Shown here: piece after piece, positions 45,481-57,784 of the stretch
Position numbering within the stretch: the stretch's first letter is position 1
Layout of the letters: every line of letters begins with the position of its first letter
NCBI GenBank assembly: GCA_028554755.1
Contig: JAPTOF010000007.1
Span: forward strand, 12,075,001-12,139,000
Direction: 5' to 3'
DNA length: 64,000 nucleotides
DNA from: Cordia subcordata
Lineage: Eukaryota > Streptophyta > Magnoliopsida > Boraginales > Cordiaceae
Notes under the pieces: model-generated
The model's input: the letters and a program-made list of their open reading frames with translations, nothing else
Database searches by the model: none
Told to the model about the DNA's origin: nothing
Translations under genes and position numbers: made by a program

Positions 45481-46936
45481 AATGGCCTTTTAACCTTATG
45501 ATATTTTCTATACTCCCATTTAACTTTTCTGTGGACAAATGTTGTCCCAATATAATGCTATTTATTAATTCTTTTTAGGTATCAGTTTGAATTGTTGAAC
45601 AACATCACATTCATATTTAACTATCTAATTACTATAAGAATTGGTTCATTATGGTACATTCTGTATGAACTGTTTCTATGATACATTCTATTTGAATTTT
45701 TTCACTCTGTTTACAAGATAATACTAGGATGTTCACAACTTTAAGCCTCCATGCTCCCAATTCAATAAATCTAAATTTACAAAAGAAATAATCAATATGA
45801 ATGATTTAATTTTGTCATTCTAAACAACTATGACTAACCAAGATGCTAATGATGTTATTGAATCACAAATAGATCATGTAAGAATATAAATTAAACATTT
45901 CAAAAAATTGATAAAAAACTTACTCAAAGGACCAACTACCACTATTTATAAAATTCTAGACAACTAACTTTTTAGAACTAACCAATAATAACAGTTACAC
46001 AAGTGATTACAAAGCATAAACAAAAATCATATAATCTCCCTCACATAAACACAAATAGTTCAATAATTTTTTTCAACATTTTCACAAACATAACCCACTA
46101 TTCCTTAACCAAAAAACTTTTGGCAAAAGCAACACAGAGCAACAAGATAATCAATGGCAAAATCAACATCAAAAGAACCTACAAAACTAGATAAAAAGAT
46201 AATCATAGAGAAAGAGTAAGTTATCAATTGCCTACTCTATTCACAATATCTAATACACATGTTAACTCTAGTAAACATAAATGTTCATAGGCATTAATAT
46301 CAACTAAACATGTATGTTCAACATATATAAGAATTTTGTTCATGCACAAATACGAAAGCCAAACCCCAATAGATAAAAAAAGAAAAAACCTTTTAACCAT
46401 TTATTGAGATACAATGTTTACAGCATTCAATTATTATTCTTGTAATATCTCAAAATCAAGACTAAAAAAATCAATCTACACAAAAAAAAAAAAATCTTTC
46501 AGCAATAGTCTCTTCAATTGTAAAATTATCATGCTAAACATCCATACCTTTAACACTGCTAACAACACAAATACCATGTCCATGACCATCATTATTGTGG
46601 TTAACATTCTCACTTGTCTACAATGAAGCAGAAATATTAAACATATCACTAACAAAATACTAACTGAATCTTCAAAAGAAAATAACAAAAACAAAGAAAA
46701 AAATTACAAGAATGAAAAAAGAAGCTTGCTCGTTCAAGTATATAAAATCAATAATACTAATAAATAACTAAAATTTGAAAACCTTAAAAAATCTACAAAA
46801 GCCAATCATCATATTTTGAACATTCAACTTTTTTCCTATTAACATTTATAGAAAATGTTCACTATATGTTCACGCATCATAATTAAAAGCGCTATAAAAC
46901 ACAAACTACATGCTCACAAGAATTAAGTTTAAACTT
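45481..46936. other. AT-rich region without recognisable gene
   Basis: No supported coding sequence, RNA gene or terminal repeat. It contains several scattered copies of atgttcac/atgttcaa (for example near 45731, 46270, 46316, 46856 and 46868), also present just left of the K/E-rich relic at 44569-44600, suggesting a single old element spanning 44.56-46.93 kb. Confidence 0.5.
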
Positions 46937-47394
46937 CATGACCTAGGCTAGCTCTAGGAGGCACCGCCTAGGGACGGACCCGCATCGAGTCCTAAGGGGA
47001 AATTAGGACACTAATTAGCAACCAAGTTAAGAGCAATCACCATAGTAAGCCATCATCCTTTAATCCCACAGCATTTGAGTATAGAATCATCCATTCATAA
47101 GTCGAAGTCACTGTAACACCTTTGCATATGTTAGTTTCCTCTAGATTAGCTTGTTTCCTCGCTTCCCATTCTTATAGTATAGTTTTATTTTCTTACTCTC
47201 AAGCACCCGTTAATCTAGAATCCCAAAAATATGCTTAGTATAGGCTTTCTTTTCTGCACCTTTAGGACACACGAGCACAGAATCCACTCTACCAACTAGC
47301 TCCCTATAGTTCGACACCCATCCTCGCACACACTCTACTACACTGATTCGTGCACTTGCGGGTCTTTTGAGCTTGTACTCGAAAAGTCACATCA
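46937..47394 (+). mobile_element. G4 5' LTR, 3' portion only
   Basis: Matches the last ~460 bases of the LTR at 55753-57604 (cgcctagggacggacccgca..., tagttcgacac, cacttgcgggtcttttgagc) and ends cacatca before the primer site. Its 5' part is missing. Confidence 0.75.
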
Positions 47395-47400
47395 AGTTTT

Positions 47401-47418
47401 TGGTGCCGTTGCTGTGGA
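47401..47418 (+). other. G4 primer-binding site (tRNA-Asp)
   Basis: tggtgccgttgctgtgga, three mismatches to the tRNA-Asp 3' complement, six bases after the LTR end. Confidence 0.7.
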
Positions 47419-47669
47419 GGCAGGGTGGTTTGCATTCTTTGCTTGTATGTTTTAGGTAGTTTCTTTGTTTATTTTACTTGCTTTTTCTTTATGATTTGTT
47501 TAGTTTTTCTTATCTTACTTCTTTTTTATATTATCTTACTTTGGTACTTGCGTATCTATTTTTGTTTTTCTTTTTATTTTTAGTAGACCTTCTAAGATTG
47601 TGGTTTACTTACTATAGTCTTAGGATTGCTGAAGTTTTGGGGGTTGAAGTGGCTGGAGTTATAATAGTT

Positions 47670-48903
47670 TGTGCATGCTTGGTAGGAGATCCTTTAGAAA
47701 TCCCCTAGTTCCTCTTAATCCTGAACTTAGTAGGATTGCTAGACATTTTAGAAATTTAGGAGATCTTCTTGAGGAAATGGCCGATCCTAATCATCCTCTT
47801 AATCCTCCTATTCCTCCAATGAATCCCATTCCACCTTATGATCACTATGGGCCTCAAGCCCAAGATCATTTTAGATAAGAGCCCCTTAGACTGGACCCAC
47901 CCATAGATGAGGAACCTACTCTTAAGTAATTCTTCCTCTTCGAAGCCTTTGAGCCTAATTTGGCTATTCAAATTCTGGGTTTGGGGGAGACGAACTTCGA
48001 GATTAAGCCTAATATGTTGGCCATGCTTTCTTCCTTCTACGGGAGAAGCAATGAGAGTCCTCTAGAGTATATTACTGATTTTGTTGAGATGAGTTCTACC
48101 CTCTATGTCCTCAGATGTCTCCTAAGAGGTCATATATCTAAGATTGTTTCCTTTATCTCTTAAGGACAAGGCTAAGGCTTGGTTGCATTACTTACCTAAT
48201 GGCTTCATTGCTACATAGGCTGAGCTTCAACCTAAGGTCTTTCAAAAATTTTATCCCATGGCCAAGACGGCTGACCTTAGGACTGCCATTATGACTTTCT
48301 CCTAGCATGACTTACAATCCTTTCATGAGGCTTAGGAGAGATTCAAAGACCTTCTTAGATAATGTCCACACCAAGGGTACAATAATCATGACCTATTGCA
48401 ATATTTCTTTCGAGGCTCAAATGAACAAAATAGGACAATGGTTAATGCCATCTCTAGTGGTGGCTTCTATCTTTTGAAACCGATTGAGGCATGGGAGGAA
48501 ATGAAGTTAATGGCCAAAAATTCTTTTCAAAACTTTGCTATGGAAGGGTCTAGTTGGGGAGGTAATAGGAAAAGTGTTAATCAGGTTAGAGTCTCTTTAG
48601 ATTTACTTGCTAAGGTAGAAGCCTTGACAAATAAGCTAGATCAATTCATTTCTATCTCTTTCATCTCATGGTCATAGGACTAGTTTTATAGGTTTTTCCT
48701 CTACTCCTTTGGTTGTTAAAGTTTGTGCATTGTGTTTCGAATTGTCTCATGAGACCGTAGTTTGCCCTTTAGCATCCTAGTTTCCCGAGTTTATGAAGGA
48801 GCAAGTGTGTGCCACTCATGGTTATTCTCGTGAGTAAAATCTGTACTCGAACACAAACAATCCGGGTTAAAGGGACAATCCAAAATTTTCTTAGAGATAA
48901 GGT
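47670..48903 (+). pseudogene. G4 gag, N-terminal and central part
   Basis: GRRSFRNPLVPLNPELSRIA opens a Pro-rich N-terminus. NFEIKPNMLAMLSSFYGRSN and SPLEYITDFVEMSSTLYV (47990-48110) match G1 gag; LRGH / ISLKDKAKAWLHYLP follows after a frameshift (48150-48200). The distal part (48396-48677) has FFRGSNEQNRTMVNA, LKPIEAWEEM and SFQNFAMEGSSW. Frameshifts separate the pieces. A poorly preserved Cys-containing stretch follows at 48720-48790 (VCALCFELSHETVVCP), a possible zinc-knuckle remnant. A solo LTR interrupts gag at 48904. Confidence 0.75.
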
Positions 48904-50707
48904 TGATGTGTTAGTTTTATGTGTGCTTATGCATTGCATATATATACTTGTTTTGAAGTGTTTTGAGCTTCATTTAGTGTATTAGTATTACATTTAGGTC
49001 ATACTTGTGCATATTTGGGTTTACATGTTCAGAGTTGCTGTAAAAACTTAAATGCTACACTAATGTGCATTTGTTGCTTGTTTTAAGTAAGATTCGAAGA
49101 GATGATTGGACTTTGATTGGAGGCATTTGGGATATGGATTAAAGACAAAGGTGTTTAGGACTTAAACAAGGCTTGAAAGATGCATTTGGAAGTGGCTGGG
49201 TGAAGGAATGAGCGACCAAAGCTAAACCGAGCGCAACATGAGCTAAATCCAGAGCTTGCAACAAAAAAAGGACATGGACAAAATTTGGACATGTTTTAGG
49301 ATGGAAAAGATGGCTTGGGAGATGCCACACGATGATATGAAGCCATAGAAAAAAATGGTACACGAATCGAAGCCAAAATGAGCTAGATATGATCATTCTA
49401 CTAACAAGACCGGTTGAGCTTCTATCTAGGCTGGACGACCAAGCTAGTCGACCGGCGGATCAGAATCTGGGCCAATTTTGGTTGAAAATCTTAGCCCCAA
49501 AGCCAGTTGACTGGCTGAGCCCTCAGTTGGACATCTCAACAGCTCTATTTAAGCCATTTTTCAGCTATTTTTGAAGGAGAAGACTAACCTTTTCTCACAC
49601 CCACTTGCCAAAACTTAAAATCCAATTAAGACCCACCTCAGACACTAAATCCCACATCAATTCTATCCATAAATAAGCTTGGCTTTGAAGATCAAACAAG
49701 GAATTGGAGGGTTTTGGAGTAAGATTTGCAAAGAACAAGCAAGGATAATGAGGGAACTCTATATTCTTCTCTTTATTCTTATCTATAATATGTTAGATTA
49801 GCTCTAGATTAGGAAGGATTGCTATTTTTGTAATGGATTAAGGATTTTAACACTTATTTTGAGATATTGATGGTTGTATATACATACGTTGTTCTTATAT
49901 TCTTATGGCTTAAAATTGAACATGTCAAGGTGTTTGATGAAATGCCTCTATGAGTTTGCATGTGTAATTTGTGCTTAGATGCTAATAGTAGTGGCCTCAC
50001 CTTAGCCTTAATCTATGCTAATGGCATGAGCCCTACTTGCAACTACATTTGTGTTGATTAATTGTGTTATTAATGCCTTCAATATAGTAGGTAATCACCT
50101 TTAGCATGAAACATGGCTAAAAGGGTACCATTATCACTTGTTTGACCTAGGGGACTTAATCTCTAGTTTGAAGCATAACTAAAAGGTTAAACTCCCTATT
50201 AGGACATTAATCAACACCTAAGGGACTTAGAACTAGACCCAAAAGCCATAGCTAGCTAGGACAAACCTATACTTCTAATTGGGCTCGATTAGAGATAGGA
50301 TTGCAACGATAGTTAGAGATGGTTAGTCTAGTAATCCATGCCCACAATTAGAGTAATCTAACCATCAATAACCTCAAAACAAAGTTTAGAACCCAAATTC
50401 TCTCTAAAGGAGTAATCACCCCTAAGGTCTCCCAAACCTTTATAGATCCTCATTTCCATAGCTTGTTTATACCACAATTCCTGTTAGCTAGATTTATTTT
50501 CCCTTAGTTTAGGTTTAAATTAGAGCTCCAATCAATACAAAAACCCTAAAAGGATTAGTTAGGACCACGCGTAGCTAGCGTACGACACACTTTTACTTAG
50601 AGCCACACGCTGATATAACCTCCCTGTAGACACGACCCTGCACTCGCATACACTATACTACCATAACCCGTGTGCTTGCGGGTAACACTCTTAAAGGTTT
50701 ATGATCA
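48904..50707 (+). mobile_element. Solo LTR of the G4 family
   Basis: TGATGTGTTAG...tatgatca, flanked by perfect 5-bp duplications aaggt (48899-48903 and 50708-50712). No internal sequence, so it arose by LTR-LTR recombination. It has the palindrome array (49406-49520), TATA-like ctatttaag (49545-49553) and hairpins at 50098-50124 and 50164-50181. The host gag continues on the other side. Confidence 0.92.
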
Positions 50708-51935
50708 AAGGTCAGCACGAGTCTAGTTCATGTGCCCAAGCTCTACCTTAGCAGCGATCCCATCCTCAATATTCTCCAGGTTTCTACCATCTTAATTAGC
50801 CCCGCCTCACTAGTGCTCCTCAACCTCAGGCTTTACCTGCTCCTTTTGGTAGCCAGCCTCCTAGTAATGACATTATGAAGAAAATGTAGTTCATTTAGAA
50901 CTAGCAATAATAATTAATAGAAAATAGGCAACAAATGGCTAGGTTTAAGGTACAGTTAGGACATATTACTAGTCAGTTGAGCACTAGAGACCTCGAGAAA
51001 TTGCTTTCTTAACTGGAGGTGAACCCTAGAATCCAGTCTTGTTCCTCCATCAACACCACTTATCCCCTTCAAGCCTAGGCTAAGGCCGTTACCACTCTTA
51101 AGAGCGGTAGGATATAATAAGGTAGGAGTTGACTTCGTAGTGCTTGCACTTAGTGGTCTTTCTGAGTCTAAAGAGCCACATAGTAGACCTGTTGAGAGAG
51201 ATTCTAGAAAGGCTCCTGTTGAGAAAGTTGAGCCTATTAAAGACTATGGAGAGAGTAATACCCCTACCCTCATCAGGAGGAAAAGGAGCCTATTGATGAT
51301 TCCCATATGTTTAGAGGTGTTGCACCTAGAGTTCCCTTCCAATCTGCTTTAGAAAGGCCTACACCTAGTGAGGATTCTAGGTTTTTCAAGATCCTAGAGC
51401 ATCTTAAGGACCTTAAGGTTAATCTTTCTTTGATATATGTAATCCTTTCTATTCCTTCTTATTCTAAGTTCTTTGAGGACCTTTGTCCAAGGCAGCGTAG
51501 ATCATTGAACATTCCTAAGAAAGTGATGCTTACGGAGAAAGTGAGTAGTATTTGTACTTCGGGCCTTCTGCCCAAGATGAGCGACCATAGACCTTCACTA
51601 TTCCTTGGAGGATTAGAGACACCCAGATTGATCATGCCTTGCTAGATTTAAGGTCTAGTGTGAATCTCATTCCCTACACCGTCTATTAACATTTAGGCCT
51701 AAGTGAGTTGTACTCTACACATGTTACTCTTCAGCTAGCTGATAGATCTGAGTGTAGACCTAGGGGTATGGTGAAGGATGTTATGATCCAGGTAGGTGAG
51801 TTTGTGTACCCTGTTGACTTCATAGTATTAGATATGGATTCGGGTCATGATTCTAGGCATTTCACCCTCGTTCTAATAGGTCACCCCTTCTTTGCTACCA
51901 CAGATGCTATTATTCATTAAAGGTCGGGGTTATTA
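50708..51935 (+). pseudogene. G4 gag C-terminus and protease
   Basis: The Pro/Gln-rich gag end (50708-51000) is followed by ERPTPSEDSRFFKILEHLK, VNLSLIYVILSIPSYSKFF, KKVMLTEKVSSIC and, after a frameshift, LLDLRSSVNLIPYTVY (51640-51690), VTLQLADRSECRPRGMVK, VYPVDFIVLDMDSGHDS and HPFFATTDAIIH. The active site has DLRSS in place of DLGAS, as in G1 and G2. Confidence 0.78.
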
Positions 51936-54900
51936 GAGATGAAATTTAGGAATTTGAGGTCCACCATGAAGGTTGCTAAGGCGGTGAATAGGGCTAGTAT
52001 AGGAGGAGAAGATGGAGAAAAGTGCTTTAGAGTTGATGTGATTGATTCTTGTGTCGAGGACTTTGTAGAGAGAACTATTATCGATGAAAAGGATTCAAGA
52101 AAATTTGACAAATTGTTGTCCAGCTTTGATTTAGACACCTTAGAGCGGAAGTGTGTAGCTTCTACCTTTTTAATTAAGGATTCTTCGATTAATACATCAC
52201 TTGAGGTTAATCCTTCTAGTCTTGATTCAAGCGATACCCCCGTTGATGATGTTAAGGTTTAGTCCCCCTTGGTTGAGCCTAGCCCTTCTTTAGAGCTCAA
52301 ACGCCTTCCTAATCATTTGAAGTATGCATTCCTAGGTCCTAGTGAAACCCTTCTGGTTATCATAACTTCTGATCTTTCTAGAGAGCATAAGGAGCATCTC
52401 TTAGAAGTTCTTGCGTCTCCCTTCGGTTTGCATGCATCGTATTCACCTTGAGGATGGAGCCTTTCCTTCTAGGGAGATGCAAAGGAGGCTAAACCCACAT
52501 ATGAGTGAAGTAGCTAAGAAAAGGATCATTAAGCTTTTAGATGTAGGCATTATTTATCCGATCTCCGATAGTGAGTGAGTTAACCCAGTCCAAGTCATCC
52601 CTAAGAAGTCTGGGATCGTGGTTGTAGAGAATGAGAGAGGAGAGCTTATCCCTAAACGTACTCCCATGGGTTAGAGAGTTTGTATTGACTATAGGAAGCT
52701 CAACTCCAAAACTAGGAAGGATCATTTCCCATTGCCTTTTCTAGACCAAATCTTAGATAGAGTAGCTGGGCATAGATACTATTATTTTCTAGATGGCTAT
52801 TCTAGGTATAATCAAATCCTTGTATTTCTCGAGGGCCAGGAAAAGAAGGCACTTTTGCCTATAGAAGGATACCCTTTGGTCTATGTAATGCCCTAGCGAC
52901 ATTTCAGAGATGTATGATGGCCATTTGTACTGACATGATAGATAAACATTAAAAGATTTTCATGGATGACTTCTTAATCTTTGGTAATAGTTTTGGTGAG
53001 TGCTTGAGTCATCTCTCTTCAGTCTTAGACCAATGCGTGGAGAAGAATCTAGTGTTGAGTTGAGAGAAATCCCACTTTATGGTGTAGTAGGGGATAGTTT
53101 TGGGTCATGTTGTCTTATCTAATGGAATTCAAGTTAACACAGCTAAGGTAGAATTGATAAAAAAATTCCTTGTCCCTAAGTGTGTCAAGGATGTTAGATC
53201 TTTTCTAGGACATACAGGATTCTAACGTAGGTTCATCAAGGATTTTAGCCATATAATGCGTCCCTTGTCTAAGCTCTTAGCACAAGATGTTCCCTTTGAG
53301 TTTGATGATAAGTGTGTTAGAGCTTTTAATAGCTTAAATCCTTATTGTCTACATTTTCGATCATTCAGCCACCTAATTACAGTCTCCAATTCGAGTTTAT
53401 GTGTGATGTATCCGATTATGCAATAGGACTTGTTTAAGGTCACCGACAAGATAAGATGCCCCATGTACTTTACTATGCTAGTAAGACCCTTGATGAAGCC
53501 CAAAAGAACGATACTAGCCCAATGCTAGTAAGACCCTTGATGAAGCCTAAAAGAACTATACTACCATAGAAAAAGAGCTTCTAGTAGTTATCTTCTCCCT
53601 TGTAGTTATCTTCTCCCTTGACAAGTTTAGGTTGTATATCCTAAGGTATAAAGTTATTGTCTACATTGATCATGCAGCATTGAGCTATTTGTTAGCTAAG
53701 AAATAATCTAAGACCCGCTTGTTTAGGTGGTTGCTCCTTCTTCAAGAATTTGATGTTGAGATCTGGGATAAAAAGGGTAGAGAAAATTTAGTTGTGGATC
53801 ACCTTTCCCATCTTGTTAGTGAGTTTTCTAGTGATCCATCTCCTTTCGTGATTCATTTCCTGATGAGCAATTGTTTGTTGTCTCTCATCACACACCATGG
53901 TTTGCTCATATTGTCAATTATCTTGCTACAGGGCATTTTTCCTCCCACTGGGAAAAGAGAGAGAGATAGGTTCTTAGCACAAGTGAGACATTTCTTTTGA
54001 GAGGATCCTTATCTTTTTAAAGTGTGTGTAGAACAAGTGATTCGCCAGTGTGTGCCAAAGAAGAATTTGAGAGTGTGTTGAATATGTGTCACGATGAGGG
54101 GTGTGGAGGTCATTTTAGTGGAAAGAAGACCGCAGCAAAGGTCCTGCAATGTGGATTATTTTGGCCCACTCCTTTTTAAGATGCCCAAGAGTATTGTGAA
54201 AAGTGTTTTAGATGTCAATAATTTGGGTCCATCTTTAGGAGAAACATGCTGCCTTTATCCCCTATTCTTCTATGTGAGTTATTTGATGTTTGGGTTATAG
54301 ATTTCAAGGGACTATTTCCACCTTCCTTTGGGTACCAATACATTTTAGTGGCCATAGACTATGTGTCCAAATAGGTTGAGGTTATTCCCACACGCACTAA
54401 TGACTATAAGGTAGTGGCGAAATTTATTAAAGAGAACATTTTCTCTAGATTTGGAGTCCCTAGGGTCTTGATTAGTGATGGGGGCTTGCATTTTTGCCAT
54501 AGAACTTTAAAGGCCTTGTTGAGAAAATATTCGGTCACCCATAAGATAGCTACTCCTTATCATCCGCAAACTAGTCGACAAGTAGAGGTGTCCAATAAAG
54601 AAATCAAGCACATTTTGGAGAAAACGGTTTGGCTCGATAAGAGAGATTGGTTTGTTAGGCTAAATAATGTCTTGTGGGCCTATCATACCGCTTTTAAAAC
54701 TCACATTGGTATGTCTCCGTATCGATTGGTTTATGCGATAGCTTGTCACTTGCCAATAGAACTAGAGCATAGAGCTTATTGGGCAATGAAGGACTAAACA
54801 TTGATTTTGTAAGAGTAGGTGAGAAAAAGAAGCTTAACCTTGTGGAATTGGAGGAGCTTAGGTTTGAGGTGTATGAGAATGCCAAGCTTTATAAGGATAA

Positions 54901-55190
54901 GATGAAGGCAATTCATGATAAACATATTCTTAAGAAATCATTCTTTCCCTCTGATAAAGTTTGGTTATTTAACTCACGTTTGAGGCTCTTTCTAGGTAAG
55001 CTCAAGTCAAGATAGGATGGTCTGTATGAAGTGTTGGTTGCCTACCCTTTCGGAGCAATTAAGATCAAGGACTTAAAGGATGGCCGAGAGATGACAGTGA
55101 ACGTGCAGCGCTTGAAGCATGCAAATAATCCGAGCATGGCTTATGTAGAGGTTACAATGCTTCAGGACCCCATCTATGACAGTTGAAGAT
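51936..55190 (+). pseudogene. G4 pol: reverse transcriptase, RNase H, integrase
   Basis: After the linker (FRNLRSTMKVAKAVNR) come SLELKRLPNHLKYAFLG (52290), HLEDGAFPSREMQRRLNPHM (52450), VCIDYRKLNSKTRKDHFPLP (52680), FLDGYSRYNQI (52785) and FMDDFLIFG (52960; the catalytic Asp pair), LGHVVLSNGIQV and VRSFLGHTGF (53100-53220). RNase H starts near 53390 with LQFEFMCDVSDYAIGLV and carries a 47-bp (53475-53568) and an 18-bp (53585-53620) tandem duplication. Integrase (54060-54790): HHCC-type zinc site, WVIDFKG, VLISDGG and [13 protein letters not shown], giving D, D and E. The C-terminus, IKIKDLKDGREMTVNVQRLK, lacks a chromodomain. Many stops, mostly Trp, Gln and Arg codons turned into TGA or TAG. 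Layout fits an Athila/Tat-type element. Confidence 0.88.
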
Positions 55191-55752
55191 GAGTTAGTGT
55201 TTACCTGGCTGACAGCATGGTGGTTAGCGCTACTAGGAGGCAACCTAGGTTCAATTTTGTAATTTTGCACTTATTTCATTTTCCTTTCTTTTATTTTCTT
55301 TCTTTTTCCTTCACCTATACCAAAGTGTTCAATCCCGATCATTTGTCCCTTAAGATACACCATTGCTATTTATTGCACATCCCAATGTAAGCATGCATAG
55401 GTAATGCTACTAACCTTGTTTTCTTTGTGAGTATTTGTGAATTGTGAGTCATAGGGGTGGTAGTATGGTGATGTATCATTGGCATGGAAAGCTTTGAAGA
55501 CAATACAAGGTTGTATCAATCTTTTCTCCACTTGTTCCCCATGTTTCTACCCCACCCCCACCACTTTTACTACTTTGCAATGCCAATTTGCTTGTTTATG
55601 TGCTTTGTTTTATTTGCTTAAGGACAAGCAAATTTTAGGTTTGGGGCTGTAGGGGTTTGGTTTTATTGTTTTTTTCTTTGTTTTCTTAGGGTAGACTGTA
55701 TTATTTGGCTAAAAGTGGTGAAAATTTTTCAAATTTTAATGCATATAGAGTT
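55191..55752 (+). other. G4 3' non-coding region
   Basis: Contains the hairpin ctagg-aggcaa-cctag (55233-55248), a T/C-rich stretch and one polypurine-like motif (aggacaagcaaattttaggt, near 55620). The ~950-base block found in G2 and G3 is mostly absent; the LTR begins about 100 bases later, suggesting a deletion. Confidence 0.65.
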
Positions 55753-57604
55753 TGATGTATTTGTTTTGTGTGTGCTTATACATTATATGCATATTCTTGT
55801 TTTGAGCTTTATTTGGTGTATTAGTATAGCATTTAGGTCATATTTGTGCATAATAGGGTTTTCATGTCATAGTTGAGGTTAAGACTTAAATGTTACACTA
55901 ATGTACATTTATTGCTTATTTTAAGTGAGATTCAGGGAGATGATTTGAGCTCAATTGATGGAAAAGGGGTCTTGGATCAAAGATGAAGGTGTTCTAGACG
56001 CAAAGGAACGAGGAAAAGTGCTCTTGGAAATAGTCGGGCAAAGGAAAGAACGATCGAAGTGGAACGAGTGCGCAAAGCGCAACTTTGGAAAGAAGACTGA
56101 CCCAGCTAGTTGACCTCACTACTAAGCCGATTGGCCAGACTAGTTGACTAGCCAAGTCAGAGAGGTATCTAATGAAGCCGGCCGACCGGCTAGGCCCTTG
56201 GCTCTGCACGGTTAGAGCTCTTTTTAAGTCACTTTTTCAGCCAATTTGAGCGAAGAGGACCCAAGAGAAACATGACCCAAATCAAACACCCATTTCCCTA
56301 AACCCAAAATCACCTCGCAGACTCACTTCTAAGCACATTTGAACACTTGGAATCAAGGATCCAAGAGGATCAAACACTAAATTTAGGGCATAGCTTATAG
56401 ATTATTAAGCTTGGCTATAGATAGAAGGGTATCTCTCTTTTATCCTAAGTGTAATTATGTATGATTAAAGCTATGTAGGGTGATTATATCATGTATTTAT
56501 GGATTGATTACTATTTTTTATTAATGGTAACTTGATAGATTTATATATATATGCTTTATGCTTAGGGTTTCAAAGGCTATTTTATAAACATGTCTATATG
56601 TTTGTTGAAATGCCTCAATGAAGTTGCATATATATTGAAGACTATTGTGATATTAACCATCTCTAAATCATTATGCTAACATGTCTATGTGTGTTGTGTA
56701 GTGATTACATGAAGTAGGTATGCTTATATACATGTCCACATATGTGTTGAATACTTAATAGCATAAATAGCTTCTATTGCTTACATGTCAGGTGCAATTG
56801 GTCAAATTGGTGTAATCTAAGTATGTCTATGTGCTTAATAGTAGAATACCCAGGGATATTCTCAAACACCATGCTTTAGATGTGTTTGCTTTGCGCTTTA
56901 ATGTCAATACCTACTATTGTGATGATGATCGGTGGTGCATAACTAATGGCTAGCCTAGATCGAGTCTCCCATAACTTTAAATCTAGCTAATAAGTTTCAG
57001 GGTAGGTTAGTCGACCTTAGACGGACTAGATCTAGGCTTTAAATCCAGCCAATGGTTTAGATGTTAGGGTTAGATCAATCTAAGTCACCTAGAATCCTAA
57101 CTAGCCAGCCCTATGGAACTTAAGCCATAAAGACCATACCCCGTGGCTCTAGGTGTTAACACCTAGGGACGGATTCGCACTAAGTCTTAAGGTGTAATTA
57201 GGAGGTTAATTAGGAGCCTAGGTGAGAGCAACCGAGTTTAATCCATCAAGCAACCCTAACAAGAAGTAGTAATCACCCATTTGCAAGCCGGAATCACCCT
57301 ATTCCCTATTTGCACTTGTTAGCATCCCCTTAGATCGCTTGATTCCCTCATCACAGACAAACACACCACCTTCTTATTTCCCTATTCTTAGACTAGGTTT
57401 GCTTTTCCCGAGCTCCGTTTAAACCAAAAACCCCAAAAACATCGTAGTTAGGACCTCAACATGTAGCTTCTTGGACGCACTTAGCTTAGGACACCATACA
57501 TGTTAAGCCTCCCAGTGGATTTAACCCCTCACTAGCACACAATGTACTACACACGAATCGTGCGCTGGCGGGCTATTTAGGCTTGCACCGTGAGATAGCG
57601 CTCA
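55753..57604 (+). mobile_element. LTR shared by G4 (3' side) and the tandem array (5' side)
   Basis: TGATGTATTTG...gatagcgctca. It resembles the solo LTR at its 5' end (same ...tagcatttaggtcatatttgtg order). It has a palindrome array (56095-56190, gccggccgaccggc), TATA-like ctctttttaag (56218-56228) and hairpins near 56985 and 57035. Internal DNA of a different element follows on its right, so it joins two internal regions. Confidence 0.75.
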
Positions 57605-57610
57605 AGTTCT

Positions 57611-57628
57611 TGGCGCCATTTTCGGGGA
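57611..57628 (+). other. Primer-binding site, unit 1 (tRNA-Asp type)
   Basis: tggcgccattttcgggga: perfect first seven bases and last six, with gttgc altered to atttt in the middle. The same altered form occurs in unit 2 (59955-59972); unit 3 is further decayed (62295-62312). Confidence 0.65.
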
Positions 57629-57784
57629 GGCAACGGTTGTTTGGTTTCCTTGTTTTTTGTGTGTCTTAGCTTGCTACGTGTTGTTTTATCTTTTGTTTTC
57701 ATGTTTTTCTTATTTTGATTAATTAAAAAAATTAAAAAAAAAATTCTTGAGTATTGTGAAGAGGTTTACTTGTGTCAATTAATC

